Source: an uncultured Alphaproteobacteria bacterium (GTDB lineage Bacteria > Pseudomonadota > Alphaproteobacteria > Rhizobiales > Aestuariivirgaceae). From it: DNA of 24,432 nt. The position numbers were made by a program, and so were the translations under genes. This document shows, piece by piece, positions 1-7,062 of the stretch; positions within the stretch are counted from its first letter, which is position 1, and each line of letters begins with the position of its first letter. The stretch covers positions 1 to 24,432 of the forward strand of contig CALMLK010000012.1 in NCBI GenBank assembly GCA_937868035.1, given 5' to 3'. Under the pieces are notes generated by a model, which had not been told where the DNA came from, did not search any database, and saw only the letters and a list, made by a program, of their open reading frames with translations.

Positions 1-203
1 GTAGCGGCGCGGGCGTCGGCCGGATGCGTCTCAGCAACGACGATCGCCGCGAGGCCCGCATTGGGATAAACCTGAATGCCGGGGATGATGTAGAGGCCGG
101 TGACATGGGCGTCATGGTCGGCGGCGAGCTTGCGGCCGGCGGCCACCAGTTGCGGCACGCGGTCAATCTCGGTGAGGCAAAGCAGAATGGTTTTATAGGC
201 CAT
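1..203 (-). CDS. Universal stress protein (UspA family), N-terminal part only
   Basis: The reverse strand reads from an ATG at 203 and stays open to the window edge, giving 67 residues that begin MAYKTILLCLTEID. The opening beta-strand (KTILLCL) followed by an amphipathic helix (VPQLVAAGRKLAADHDAHV) and a second strand (TGLYIIPG) is the usual start of a Usp Rossmann-like domain. Members bind ATP or other small ligands and help cells survive stress; the role here is not determinable. A strong Shine-Dalgarno stretch (GGAGGACC, 207-214) fixes the start. The C-terminus, including any ATP-binding GxxGxxG loop, lies outside the window. The perfect hairpin at 222-241 sits just upstream of the ribosome binding site and could influence expression. 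Confidence 0.75.
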   Translation of the reverse strand, partial: MAYKTILLCLTEIDRVPQLVAAGRKLAADHDAHVTGLYIIPGIQVYPNAGLAAIVVAETHPADARAA

Positions 204-221
204 GACGGTCCTCCTTCAGGC

Positions 222-241
222 ACGGGGGAATTGTCCCCCGT
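222..241 (-). promoter_or_regulatory. Perfect hairpin in the leader of the Usp gene
   Basis: ACGGGGGA (222-229) and TCCCCCGT (234-241) form an 8-bp perfect stem with a 4-base loop. It ends about 7 bases before the Shine-Dalgarno of the Usp gene on the minus strand. There is no T-run, so it is not an intrinsic terminator. It could be an operator or an mRNA leader structure; function is inference. Confidence 0.4.
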
Positions 242-274
242 CAAACATGAGACCGCCTTGATCTGGAGCAAGCC

Positions 275-338
275 CTGCGGCGCTTTTGCCGCAGACGTCC
301 GGTTGAGACGGCCCTCCCGTTCAAATCAACAGAACGGG
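275..338. repeat. Two further inverted repeats in the preA-usp intergenic region
   Basis: CTGCGGC (275-281) pairs with GCCGCAG (288-294) across a 6-base spacer. CCCGTTC (316-322) pairs with GAACGGG (332-338) across 9 bases. Both are exact 7-bp dyads. With the hairpin at 222-241 they make three inverted repeats in 117 bases between the end of preA and the start of the Usp gene. Neither is followed by a T-run on either strand, so they look more like protein-binding or RNA-structure elements than terminators. The rest of 204-491 shows no gene that I can support. Confidence 0.35.
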
Positions 339-491
339 CAAAGGTTTCGCTGGATTCACCATACCATGCAAATACCGTGTGGCACTATCGCGGCGCGCTC
401 GAGACAGACGCGAGGCCGCAACCCCCGCGTGAAGCGCGCTTGGCCGTGACCCGCTTCCGCGAGAGCTGCGGACTCTGGGACGTGTGAACGT

Positions 492-1802
492 CTACTCCGC
501 CGCCTTGCGGGTCATCGGATTGTTGGGGTGGGTTGTCCAGTTGGCGTAGTCGGGTGAAATCGGCTTGTTGGTGCGGGGATCGACGCCGCTGGTCTGCCGC
601 ACCATCGTGATGCAGTTTTCGACCGGGCAGACTTCCACACAGAGGTTGCAGGCCACGCACTCGTTGTCCATGACCTCGAAGTGGCGGTTGCCGTCCTTCT
701 CCTTCATGATCGCCTGGTGCGAAGTGTCCTCGCAGGCGGCGTAGCAGCGCCCGCACTTGATGCAGAGGTCCTGGTCGATCTTCGCCTTCGAAATGGCGTT
801 GAGATTGAGGTACTGCCAGTCGGTGACGTTGGGCACGGCGCGGCCGCGGAAATCATCGATGGTGCGGTAGCCCTTCTCGTCCATCCAGCGGGCGAGGCCC
901 GCTTTCATTTCCTCGACGATGCGGAAGCCGTAGGTCATGGCCGCCGTGCAAACCTGCACGTTGCCCGCCGACATGGAAATGAATTCGGCCGCATCGCGCC
1001 AGGTGGTGACGCCGCCGATGGCGGAAATGGGAAGGCCGCGGGTTTCCTTGTCGCGGGCGATCTCGGCCACCATGTTGAGGGCAATGGGTTTCACCGCGGG
1101 GCCGCAATAGCCGCCGTGCGACCCCTTGCCGTCGATGGTGGGCACTGGTGCAAAGTTGTCGAGGTCCACCGACACGATGGAGGAAATCGTGTTGATGAGC
1201 GAGACAGCGTCAGCACCCCCGCGCAGGGCTGCGCGCGCGGGATAGCGGATGTCGGTGATATTGGGTGTGAGCTTCACGATCACCGGCATGCGCGAGTGCT
1301 GCTTGCACCAGCGCGCCACCATTTCGATGTATTCGGGAACCTGGCCCACGGCGGCGCCCATGCCACGCTCGCTCATGCCATGGGGACAGCCGAAGTTGAG
1401 TTCAACGGCGTCGGCGTCGGTTTCCTCGACGCGCTTCAGGATCTTCTTCCACGGCTCTTCCTCGCAGGGCACCATGAGGGAAACGATCATGGCGCGGTCG
1501 GGCCATTCACGCTTCACCTTCTTGATCTCGCGGAGGTTCACTTCCAGCGGCCGGTCGGTGATCAGTTCGATGTTGTTCAAGCCGAGGAGGCGGCGGTCCG
1601 GACCGTGGATGGCGCCGTAGCGGGGACCGTTGACGTTGACGACCGGCGGGCCTTCCTCGCCGAGCGTCTTCCACACGACGCCGCCCCAGCCCGCCTTGAA
1701 GGCGCGGACGACGTTGTATTCCTTGTCGGTGGGCGGGGCCGAGGCCAGCCAGAAGGGATTGGGCGACTTGACGCCGATGAAGGTGCTGCGGAGGTCTGCC
1801 AT
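492..1802 (-). CDS. preA: NAD-dependent dihydropyrimidine dehydrogenase, subunit PreA
   Basis: 436 aa. The catalytic subunit reduces uracil or thymine to the 5,6-dihydro form, the first step of reductive pyrimidine breakdown, in the cytoplasm with PreT. Residues 1 to about 330 form a dihydroorotate-dehydrogenase-like FMN barrel: an early SPNPFWLASAPP segment, the NFGCPHGM loop near residue 137, KLTPNITD, and GGYCGPAVKPIALNM near 230. The C-terminal quarter holds two ferredoxin-type 4Fe-4S motifs (CIKCGRCYAAC and CVACNLCVEVCPVENC). Length is close to E. coli PreA (411 aa). The ATG at 1802 has a GGAGA ribosome binding site, and the gene starts 11 bases after the preT stop, so the two are one operon. 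The stop is TAG. Hydantoinase and ureidopropionase genes, often neighbours, are not in the window. Confidence 0.93.
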   Translation of the reverse strand: MADLRSTFIGVKSPNPFWLASAPPTDKEYNVVRAFKAGWGGVVWKTLGEEGPPVVNVNGPRYGAIHGPDRRLLGLNNIELITDRPLEVNLREIKKVKREWPDRAMIVSLMVPCEEEPWKKILKRVEETDADAVELNFGCPHGMSERGMGAAVGQVPEYIEMVARWCKQHSRMPVIVKLTPNITDIRYPARAALRGGADAVSLINTISSIVSVDLDNFAPVPTIDGKGSHGGYCGPAVKPIALNMVAEIARDKETRGLPISAIGGVTTWRDAAEFISMSAGNVQVCTAAMTYGFRIVEEMKAGLARWMDEKGYRTIDDFRGRAVPNVTDWQYLNLNAISKAKIDQDLCIKCGRCYAACEDTSHQAIMKEKDGNRHFEVMDNECVACNLCVEVCPVENCITMVRQTSGVDPRTNKPISPDYANWTTHPNNPMTRKAAE

Positions 1803-1813
1803 GGGGTTTCTCC

Positions 1814-3286
1814 TCAGGCGTTCAGGAAGGCATGGATGGATTCGGCGGCGCGGCGGCCATCATCGACGGCGGCGACGGTGAGGTCGTTTCCGCCGGCGGC
1901 GCAGTCACCGCCTGCCCAGATGCCGCGCACCGTGGTGCGGCGGTCGGCGTCGACACGGATGCGTCCGCCATCAAGGCCGAGGCTGCCGCCGTTCACATCG
2001 ATGAAGGTCTGGCCGATGGCCTTGAAGATCATGTCGGCCTCAAGGGTGAAGGTCTCGCCGGTGCCGATGAGCTTGCCCTTCTGGTCCTTCATGTATTCAC
2101 ACACGAGTCCGCGGGCGCGGCCTTCCACCACGACCACCTTCCGCGGCGCCACCCAATGCCTGATCTTGACGCCCCGGGTCTGGGCGAGGTCCTGCTCGAA
2201 GCGGCTCGCCTTCATCTGCTCCTGGCCGCGGCGATAGAGGACGGTCACCTCTTCGGCGCCGAGGAGCTTCGATTGCACGGCGACATCGATCGCCGTCATG
2301 CCGCCGCCGATCACCAGCACCTTGCGGCCGACGGGCAGCTTCGCAAGGTCTTTCGACTGGCGCAGTTCGGCGATGTAGCCGACAGCGTCCTCGATGCCCT
2401 TGCTGTTCTCGTCCCTGGTGCCCAACGCATTGACGCCCTGCAGGCCGAGGCCAAGGAAGACGGCACCGAAGCGGGACTGCAGATCGGCGAGCTTCAGGTC
2501 CTTGCCCAGCACCTTGCCATGCTCGACGGTGATGCCGCCGATCGACAGGACGAAGTCCACTTCCTTCTGGGCGAAATCATCCACCGCCTTGTAGGAGGCG
2601 ATGCCGTATTCATTGAGTCCGCCCGCCTTGGGCCGAGCATCGAACACGGTCACATCGTGGCCACGCATGGCGAGGCGGTGGGCGCAGGCGAGGCCGGCGG
2701 GACCGGCGCCCACCACGGCCACGGACTTGCCCGTGGATTTCGCGCGGGAATAGGGGTGCTTCCGGTCGGCCATGGCGGCGTCGGTGGCATAGCGCTGCAG
2801 CATGCCGATCTTGACGGGCTTGCCCTCCGAGGTGTTGCGCACGCAGACCTGCTCGCAAAGCGTTTCCACCGGACAGACGCGGGCACACATGCCGCCGAAG
2901 ATGTTCTGGTCGAAGATCGTCTTCGCGGCCGACCTGGGATGACCGCCCTGGATCTCCCGGATGAACATGGGAATGTCGATCGAGGTGGGGCAGGCCGTCT
3001 GGCAGGGCGCGTCGTGGCAGAAGAAGCAGCGGTCGGCTTCCACCAGGGCTTCGTGATCGGTGAGGCGCGGGTGCAGGTCGGAAAAGTTGACGGCGTAGTC
3101 CTGCTTCGGCAACCGGGCTGGATGAATGTCCGGGGGCCGTGCCGCCTTGCGCGGGGCCGGCGTGACCTTTGCCTTGGGCTGGGCTTTGGACTGGGCTTTT
3201 GTGACCGTCTTCACGGCCTTGGCCACGGCCTTGCGCACCGCGCGGCGGGCAACGGCCTTGCTGACAGCTTTCTTCTTGGCAGCCAT
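1814..3286 (-). CDS. preT: NAD-dependent dihydropyrimidine dehydrogenase, subunit PreT, with a K/A-rich N-terminal extension
   Basis: 490 aa. PreT takes electrons from NAD(P)H through FAD and Fe-S clusters and passes them to PreA. After about residue 50 the family fold begins: Cys-rich Fer4_20 region (CFFCHDAPCQTACP, then CARVCPVETLCEQVC), an FAD-binding Rossmann motif (VVGAGPAGLACAHRLA), and a second nucleotide-binding motif (VLVIGGGMTAIDVA). The first 50 or so residues are almost only Lys, Ala, Val, Arg and Pro, in KAV/KAQ-like periodicity resembling histone H1-like tails. This is unlike E. coli PreT (about 412 aa). The start is supported by a strong GGAGGAGA ribosome binding site before the ATG at 3286, and no in-frame ATG occurs between the tail and the Cys-rich domain. 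It is the first gene of preT-preA and is divergent from the dehydratase at 3430. Confidence 0.92.
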   Translation of the reverse strand: MAAKKKAVSKAVARRAVRKAVAKAVKTVTKAQSKAQPKAKVTPAPRKAARPPDIHPARLPKQDYAVNFSDLHPRLTDHEALVEADRCFFCHDAPCQTACPTSIDIPMFIREIQGGHPRSAAKTIFDQNIFGGMCARVCPVETLCEQVCVRNTSEGKPVKIGMLQRYATDAAMADRKHPYSRAKSTGKSVAVVGAGPAGLACAHRLAMRGHDVTVFDARPKAGGLNEYGIASYKAVDDFAQKEVDFVLSIGGITVEHGKVLGKDLKLADLQSRFGAVFLGLGLQGVNALGTRDENSKGIEDAVGYIAELRQSKDLAKLPVGRKVLVIGGGMTAIDVAVQSKLLGAEEVTVLYRRGQEQMKASRFEQDLAQTRGVKIRHWVAPRKVVVVEGRARGLVCEYMKDQKGKLIGTGETFTLEADMIFKAIGQTFIDVNGGSLGLDGGRIRVDADRRTTVRGIWAGGDCAAGGNDLTVAAVDDGRRAAESIHAFLNA

Positions 3287-3429
3287 CGGGTCTCCTCCAT
3301 GAGACAGTTTTTATATTTTCACGGACGTTGGCAGATTTTGTTCAAATGGTCAAATTTCTGAATCGGGTGGACGCGAGGCCCTGCCTCCGCTTATGTTTTG
3401 TATGACAATTCACCGCCCCGAGGCTCCTC
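3287..3429. promoter_or_regulatory. Divergent promoter region, preT / dehydratase
   Basis: These 143 bases separate the start codons of preT (minus) and the IlvD/Edd dehydratase (plus) and must carry both promoters. The stretch is clearly more A+T-rich than its flanks, notably 3308-3319 and 3335-3358. A tandem near-repeat, GTTCAAAT (3340-3347) followed at once by GGTCAAAT (3348-3355), is a possible regulator site. I could not assign convincing -35/-10 pairs. Confidence 0.5.
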
Positions 3430-5232
3430 ATGTCCAAATCCCCCACAAAACCGCTCAAGTTCCGCTCGCAGGCCTGGTTCGACAATCCGGCCAATGCCGA
3501 CATGACGGCGCTCTACATCGAGCGCTATCTCAACTACGGATTCACGCAAGGCGAGTTGCAGGGCGGCAAGCCGATCATCGGCATCGCGCAGACGGGCTCC
3601 GACCTCAGCCCGTGCAACCGCGCCCATGTGGACTGGGTGCGCCGCGTGCGCGACGGCATCACGGCGGCGGGCGGCATTCCGCTGGAATTCCCGATCCATC
3701 CCATCCAGGAAACGGGCAAGCGCCCCACCGCCTCCATCGACCGCAACCTCGCCTATCTGTCGCTTGTCGAAGTGCTGCACGGCTATCCGCTCGATGGCGT
3801 CGTGCTCACCATCGGCTGCGACAAGACCACGCCGGCCTGCCTGATGGCGGCGGCGACGGTGGATATTCCGGCCATCGCACTCTCGTCCGGTCCGATGCTG
3901 AACGGCGACTACAAGGGCCAGCGCACGGGCTCCGGCACCATCGTCTGGCTGGCGCGCGAAAAACTCGCCACCGGCGAAATCGACTACAACGGCTTCGTTG
4001 ATCTCGTGGCCTCGTCAGCACCCTCCACCGGTTATTGCAACACGATGGGCACCGCCTCGACCATGAACTCGCTGGCGGAAGCGCTGGGCATGTGTCTGCC
4101 CGGCAACGCAGTCATCCCCGCACCCTATCGCGAACGCGGCCAGATGGCCTTCGAGACGGGCAGGCGCATCGTCGAGATGGTGCATGAAGACCTGACGCCT
4201 TCCAAGATCATGACGCGCAAGGCCTTCGAGAATGCCATCCGCGTCAATACCGCGATTGGCGGATCGACCAACGCGCCCAACCCCCTCAATGCCATCGCAC
4301 GCCACTTGGGCCTTGAGCTTGAGGTGAGCGACTGGGAAACGCAGGGCTATGAACTGCCGCTGCTCGTCAACATGCAGCCCGCCGGTGAATACCTGGGCGA
4401 GGACTTCCACCGCGCCGGTGGCGTTCCTGCCGTGATCGCGGAACTGATCGCCGCCGGAAAGATCCACGAGGACTGCATCACCGCCAACGGCAAGACGCTG
4501 GGTGAAAACTGCAAGGGCAAGTTCTCCTGGAACCGCAAGGTGATCCGCGAATTCAATGACCCGCTGAAGAAGCGCGCCGGTTTCAAGATGCTGAAGGGCA
4601 ACCTGTTCGATTCCGCCATCATGAAGACGAGCGTGATCTCGGAGGAATTCCAGAAGCGCTATCTCTCCAACCCGAAGGACCCCAATGCCTTCGAGGCCAA
4701 GGCCATCGTGTTTGACGGGCCGGAAGATTATCATGCCAACATCGACAACAAGGCGCTCAACGTGGATGAGAACACCATTCTCTTCATCCGTGGCGTAGGC
4801 CCGCTTGGTTATCCGGGTGCGGCAGAAGTGGTGAACATGCGCGCGCCCAGCTATCTCCTCGAAAAGGGCGTGCGGTCGCTGCCGTGCGTCGGCGATGGCC
4901 GGCAATCGGGCACCAGCGGCTCGCCCTCCATTCTCAATGCCTCGCCGGAAGCCGCGGCAGGCGGTGGCCTGGCACTCCTCAAGAATGGCGACATGGTGCG
5001 CGTCGACCTCAACACCGGCGACTGCAACATGCTGGTGAGCGATGCGGAATTGAAGAAGCGCCGCGAAGAGCTTGAGAAGAACGGTGGCTACAAGGTGCCG
5101 GAATCGCAGACGCCGTGGCAGGAGATCTTCCGCAAGGAGGTGGACCAGTTGTCCAATGGCATGGTGATGAAGGGTGCCACCAAGTTCCAGCGCGTGGCCA
5201 AGGTTCATCCGGTCCCACGGGACAATCACTGA
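3430..5232 (+). CDS. IlvD/Edd-family sugar-acid dehydratase, xylonate-dehydratase-like
   Basis: 600 aa. These enzymes remove water from a sugar acid to give a 2-keto-3-deoxy acid. The sequence resembles Caulobacter xylonate dehydratase XylD (about 595 aa) along its whole length: the start [19 protein letters not shown], then [57 protein letters not shown], and [16 protein letters not shown] near the C-terminus. Cys62, Cys130 and Cys203 sit where the XylD-type proteins bind their 2Fe-2S cluster. Substrate could also be another pentonate or hexonate, so I give no symbol. ATG at 3430 follows a GAGG-like site. The L,D-transpeptidase gene starts 5 bases after its stop, and a sugar ABC importer follows, supporting a sugar-utilisation role. 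Confidence 0.88.
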   Translation: MSKSPTKPLKFRSQAWFDNPANADMTALYIERYLNYGFTQGELQGGKPIIGIAQTGSDLSPCNRAHVDWVRRVRDGITAAGGIPLEFPIHPIQETGKRPTASIDRNLAYLSLVEVLHGYPLDGVVLTIGCDKTTPACLMAAATVDIPAIALSSGPMLNGDYKGQRTGSGTIVWLAREKLATGEIDYNGFVDLVASSAPSTGYCNTMGTASTMNSLAEALGMCLPGNAVIPAPYRERGQMAFETGRRIVEMVHEDLTPSKIMTRKAFENAIRVNTAIGGSTNAPNPLNAIARHLGLELEVSDWETQGYELPLLVNMQPAGEYLGEDFHRAGGVPAVIAELIAAGKIHEDCITANGKTLGENCKGKFSWNRKVIREFNDPLKKRAGFKMLKGNLFDSAIMKTSVISEEFQKRYLSNPKDPNAFEAKAIVFDGPEDYHANIDNKALNVDENTILFIRGVGPLGYPGAAEVVNMRAPSYLLEKGVRSLPCVGDGRQSGTSGSPSILNASPEAAAGGGLALLKNGDMVRVDLNTGDCNMLVSDAELKKRREELEKNGGYKVPESQTPWQEIFRKEVDQLSNGMVMKGATKFQRVAKVHPVPRDNH

Positions 5233-5237
5233 CCGGG

Positions 5238-5843
5238 ATGAAGAGACGGCTGTTCCTGGCGGGTGCCGCAAGCGCGCTGCTGGCTTCACCGGCCCTTGCG
5301 CGCAAGGACCTGAATGAAGCCGAGTGGGTGACGGGAATCATCCCCGAGAAGCCGTTCGACATCCAGCTGATGAATCTGGAGCGCATCCCGCCGGCCTTTC
5401 GCAGGCAGGATGTGCGCTGGAACGGCCGTGAAGAGGCGGGGTCGGTGGTGGTCGATGTGGCCGCGCGGCATCTTTATGTCATCGTGGGACGGGGCAGGGC
5501 GATCCGCTTCGGCATTGCCGTGGGTCGCGAGGGCGTGGGGTGGTCGGGCACGACGGTCGTGGGCCGGAAGGCAAAGTGGCCGACGTGGACACCCACCGCC
5601 GGCATGCGCCAGCGCAATCCGAAATTGCCAGTGCAGGTGAAGGGCGGGCCGGAAAATCCGCTGGGGGCACGCGCGCTCTATCTCTATCGCGATGGGCGTG
5701 ACACGCTCTATCGCATCCACGGCACGAATGAACCGTGGTCCATCGGCAAGGCCGCATCCTCCGGCTGTTTCCGCATGCTGAATGAAGACGTGTTCGAGCT
5801 CTACGGCAGTGTGCCGGTGGGCGCGCGCGTGTACGTCAGGTGA
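5238..5843 (+). CDS. Secreted L,D-transpeptidase (YkuD domain)
   Basis: 201 aa. YkuD enzymes use a cysteine to form or remodel 3-3 peptidoglycan crosslinks or attach proteins to the wall, in the periplasm. The N-terminus MKRRLFLAGAASALLASPALA is a signal peptide with a twin-arginine-like RRLFLAG core. The catalytic signature is intact: His161 in HGTN and SSGCFRM with Cys177 and Arg179. Residues 65-200 hold the domain; no extra LysM or peptidoglycan-binding module is present. The ATG at 5238 is chosen because it starts the signal peptide; upstream in-frame starts lie inside the dehydratase gene. There is no good ribosome binding site of its own and only 5 bases from the previous stop, so re-initiation is likely. 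Confidence 0.85.
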   Translation: MKRRLFLAGAASALLASPALARKDLNEAEWVTGIIPEKPFDIQLMNLERIPPAFRRQDVRWNGREEAGSVVVDVAARHLYVIVGRGRAIRFGIAVGREGVGWSGTTVVGRKAKWPTWTPTAGMRQRNPKLPVQVKGGPENPLGARALYLYRDGRDTLYRIHGTNEPWSIGKAASSGCFRMLNEDVFELYGSVPVGARVYVR

Positions 5844-5917
5844 GCGCCTGAACCGTCCGTGTACGGAGTATTTGCCGGAGCGGTGCCGACGCAAGACAAC
5901 TTCCGGTTCCGTTGCGG

Positions 5918-5933
5918 CGCACATTTTTGTGCG
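5918..5933. repeat. CGCACA / TGTGCG inverted repeat upstream of the sugar importer
   Basis: CGCACA (5918-5923) and TGTGCG (5928-5933) form a perfect 6-bp dyad around TTTT, in the 222-base gap between the L,D-transpeptidase stop and the binding-protein gene. Similar half-sites occur at 14441-14459 upstream of mcd. It may be an operator or a weak hairpin; no T-run follows. Confidence 0.3.
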
Positions 5934-6004
5934 GTGCACGTGTTGTGCCGCAGCATTGTTTGCACTCTGCATCACGCATAACTGCCATACTCTTACCACC
6001 CTTT

Positions 6005-6020
6005 AACTGTTATATCAGTT
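6005..6020. promoter_or_regulatory. Operator-like dyad AACTG-N6-CAGTT before the sugar importer operon
   Basis: AACTG (6005-6009), spacer TTATAT, CAGTT (6016-6020). The dyad is exact and its spacer resembles a -10 hexamer. It lies about 46 bases before the start codon of the binding-protein gene, in an A+T-rich island. A repressor bound here would block a promoter using that -10; this is inference. No regulator gene is in the window. Confidence 0.35.
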
Positions 6021-6065
6021 TGCCGCATGCTACGCGTGCCAACAGGCAATGGGAGGAAGACAAAC

Positions 6066-7016
6066 ATGATGACGCGCATTACCCGACGTACACTTGTTGC
6101 AGGCGTGGCTGCGGCCGCGCTGTTCGGCAGCGCTACTGTGGCGCTGGCCGCTGACAAGATCCTGGCCTCCGTGCCGGGATTGAGCTTTCCGTTCTTTGTC
6201 CACATGATGAATGCCTTCAAGGCGGAGATCGGCAAGCAGGGCTACGAAGCCGTGGAGAGCGACGGCCAGGTCTCGTCTCCCAAGCAGACGGCGGATATCG
6301 AAGCCGCCATCGCACAGGGCGTGAAAGGCATCGTGATCAGCCCGAATGAAGTGGACGCCATGGCGCCGGCGCTGCAGCAGGCGGTGGAAGCGGGCATTCC
6401 CGTCGTCACCGTGGACCGCCGCGTGCCTTCGGTTGAAGGCATTCTCGGCCACATCGGCGCAGACAACGTGAAGGGCGGCGAAGCCCAGGGCAATCTCATC
6501 AAGCAGCTCTATCCCGATGGTGCCACCATCGTGAACCTGCAGGGACAATCGGGTGCATCGCCCGCCATCGACCGCAACAAGGGCCTGCATAACGTGCTGG
6601 ACGGCGACGCCAAGTACAAGATCGTGTTCGAGCAGACGGCAGGCTTTGCCCGCGACAAGGGCCTGTCGGTGACGGAAGCCGCCCTCTCCGGTCTGGCTGA
6701 GCCGCCGAAGGTGATCGTGGCCGCCAACGACGACATGGCGCTTGGTGCCATGGAAGCGGTGAAGGCCCGCAATCTCACGGGCATCACCATTATCGGCTTT
6801 GACGCCCTGCCCGAGGCCCTGGCGCAGGTCCGTGACGGCGGCCTCACGGCGACGATCGAGCAGTTCCCCGGCCAGCAGAGCGCGCTTGGCGTGCAGACGC
6901 TGGTGGCCTTCCTGAAGGATGGCACGAAGCCTGCCGAGCAAGTCCACCTGATCACGCCCGTTGCCGTGACCAAGGACAACCTCAACATTGCCGAACGCCT
7001 GGGCGAAGTGAAGTAA
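6066..7016 (+). CDS. Sugar ABC transporter, periplasmic substrate-binding protein (RbsB/Peripla_BP_4 type)
   Basis: 316 aa from the ATG at 6066, which has a strong GGGAGGAAG site; the next codon is also ATG. The protein captures a sugar in the periplasm and delivers it to the permease. The N-terminus (ITRRTLVAGVAAAALFGSATVALA) is a signal peptide with a possible twin-arginine motif. The mature chain shows the two-lobe RbsB-like layout: LASVPGLSFPFFVHMMNAFKA, GVKGIVISPNEVDAMAPAL, GIPVVTVDRRV, HIGADNVKGGEAQGN, ANDDMALGAMEAVKA and TIIGFDALPEAL. The ligand cannot be told from sequence; the neighbouring dehydratase suggests a pentose or sugar acid. It is the first gene of a three-gene operon. Confidence 0.9.
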   Translation: MMTRITRRTLVAGVAAAALFGSATVALAADKILASVPGLSFPFFVHMMNAFKAEIGKQGYEAVESDGQVSSPKQTADIEAAIAQGVKGIVISPNEVDAMAPALQQAVEAGIPVVTVDRRVPSVEGILGHIGADNVKGGEAQGNLIKQLYPDGATIVNLQGQSGASPAIDRNKGLHNVLDGDAKYKIVFEQTAGFARDKGLSVTEAALSGLAEPPKVIVAANDDMALGAMEAVKARNLTGITIIGFDALPEALAQVRDGGLTATIEQFPGQQSALGVQTLVAFLKDGTKPAEQVHLITPVAVTKDNLNIAERLGEVK

Positions 7017-7030
7017 CAGCATCCGGATAT

Positions 7031-7054
7031 CCGGCCGGGCAGTGACCCGGCCGG
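7031..7054 (+). promoter_or_regulatory. Intercistronic hairpin between binding-protein and ATPase genes
   Basis: CCGGCCGGG (7031-7039) and CCCGGCCGG (7046-7054) form a 9-bp, all-G/C stem with loop CAGTGA. It lies 15 bases after the binding-protein stop and its right arm overlaps the GGAG ribosome binding site (7053-7056) of the ATPase gene. Such structures in importer operons commonly protect the upstream message and lower downstream expression, which suits a binding protein needed in excess. The effect here is inferred. Confidence 0.6.
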
Positions 7055-7062
7055 AGCCTCCC

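Noticed and set aside
681..3361. Long open frames on the plus strand opposite preA and preT
   Set aside because: They mirror the codon bias of strongly supported preA/preT on the other strand, have no family motifs and lack ribosome binding sites.
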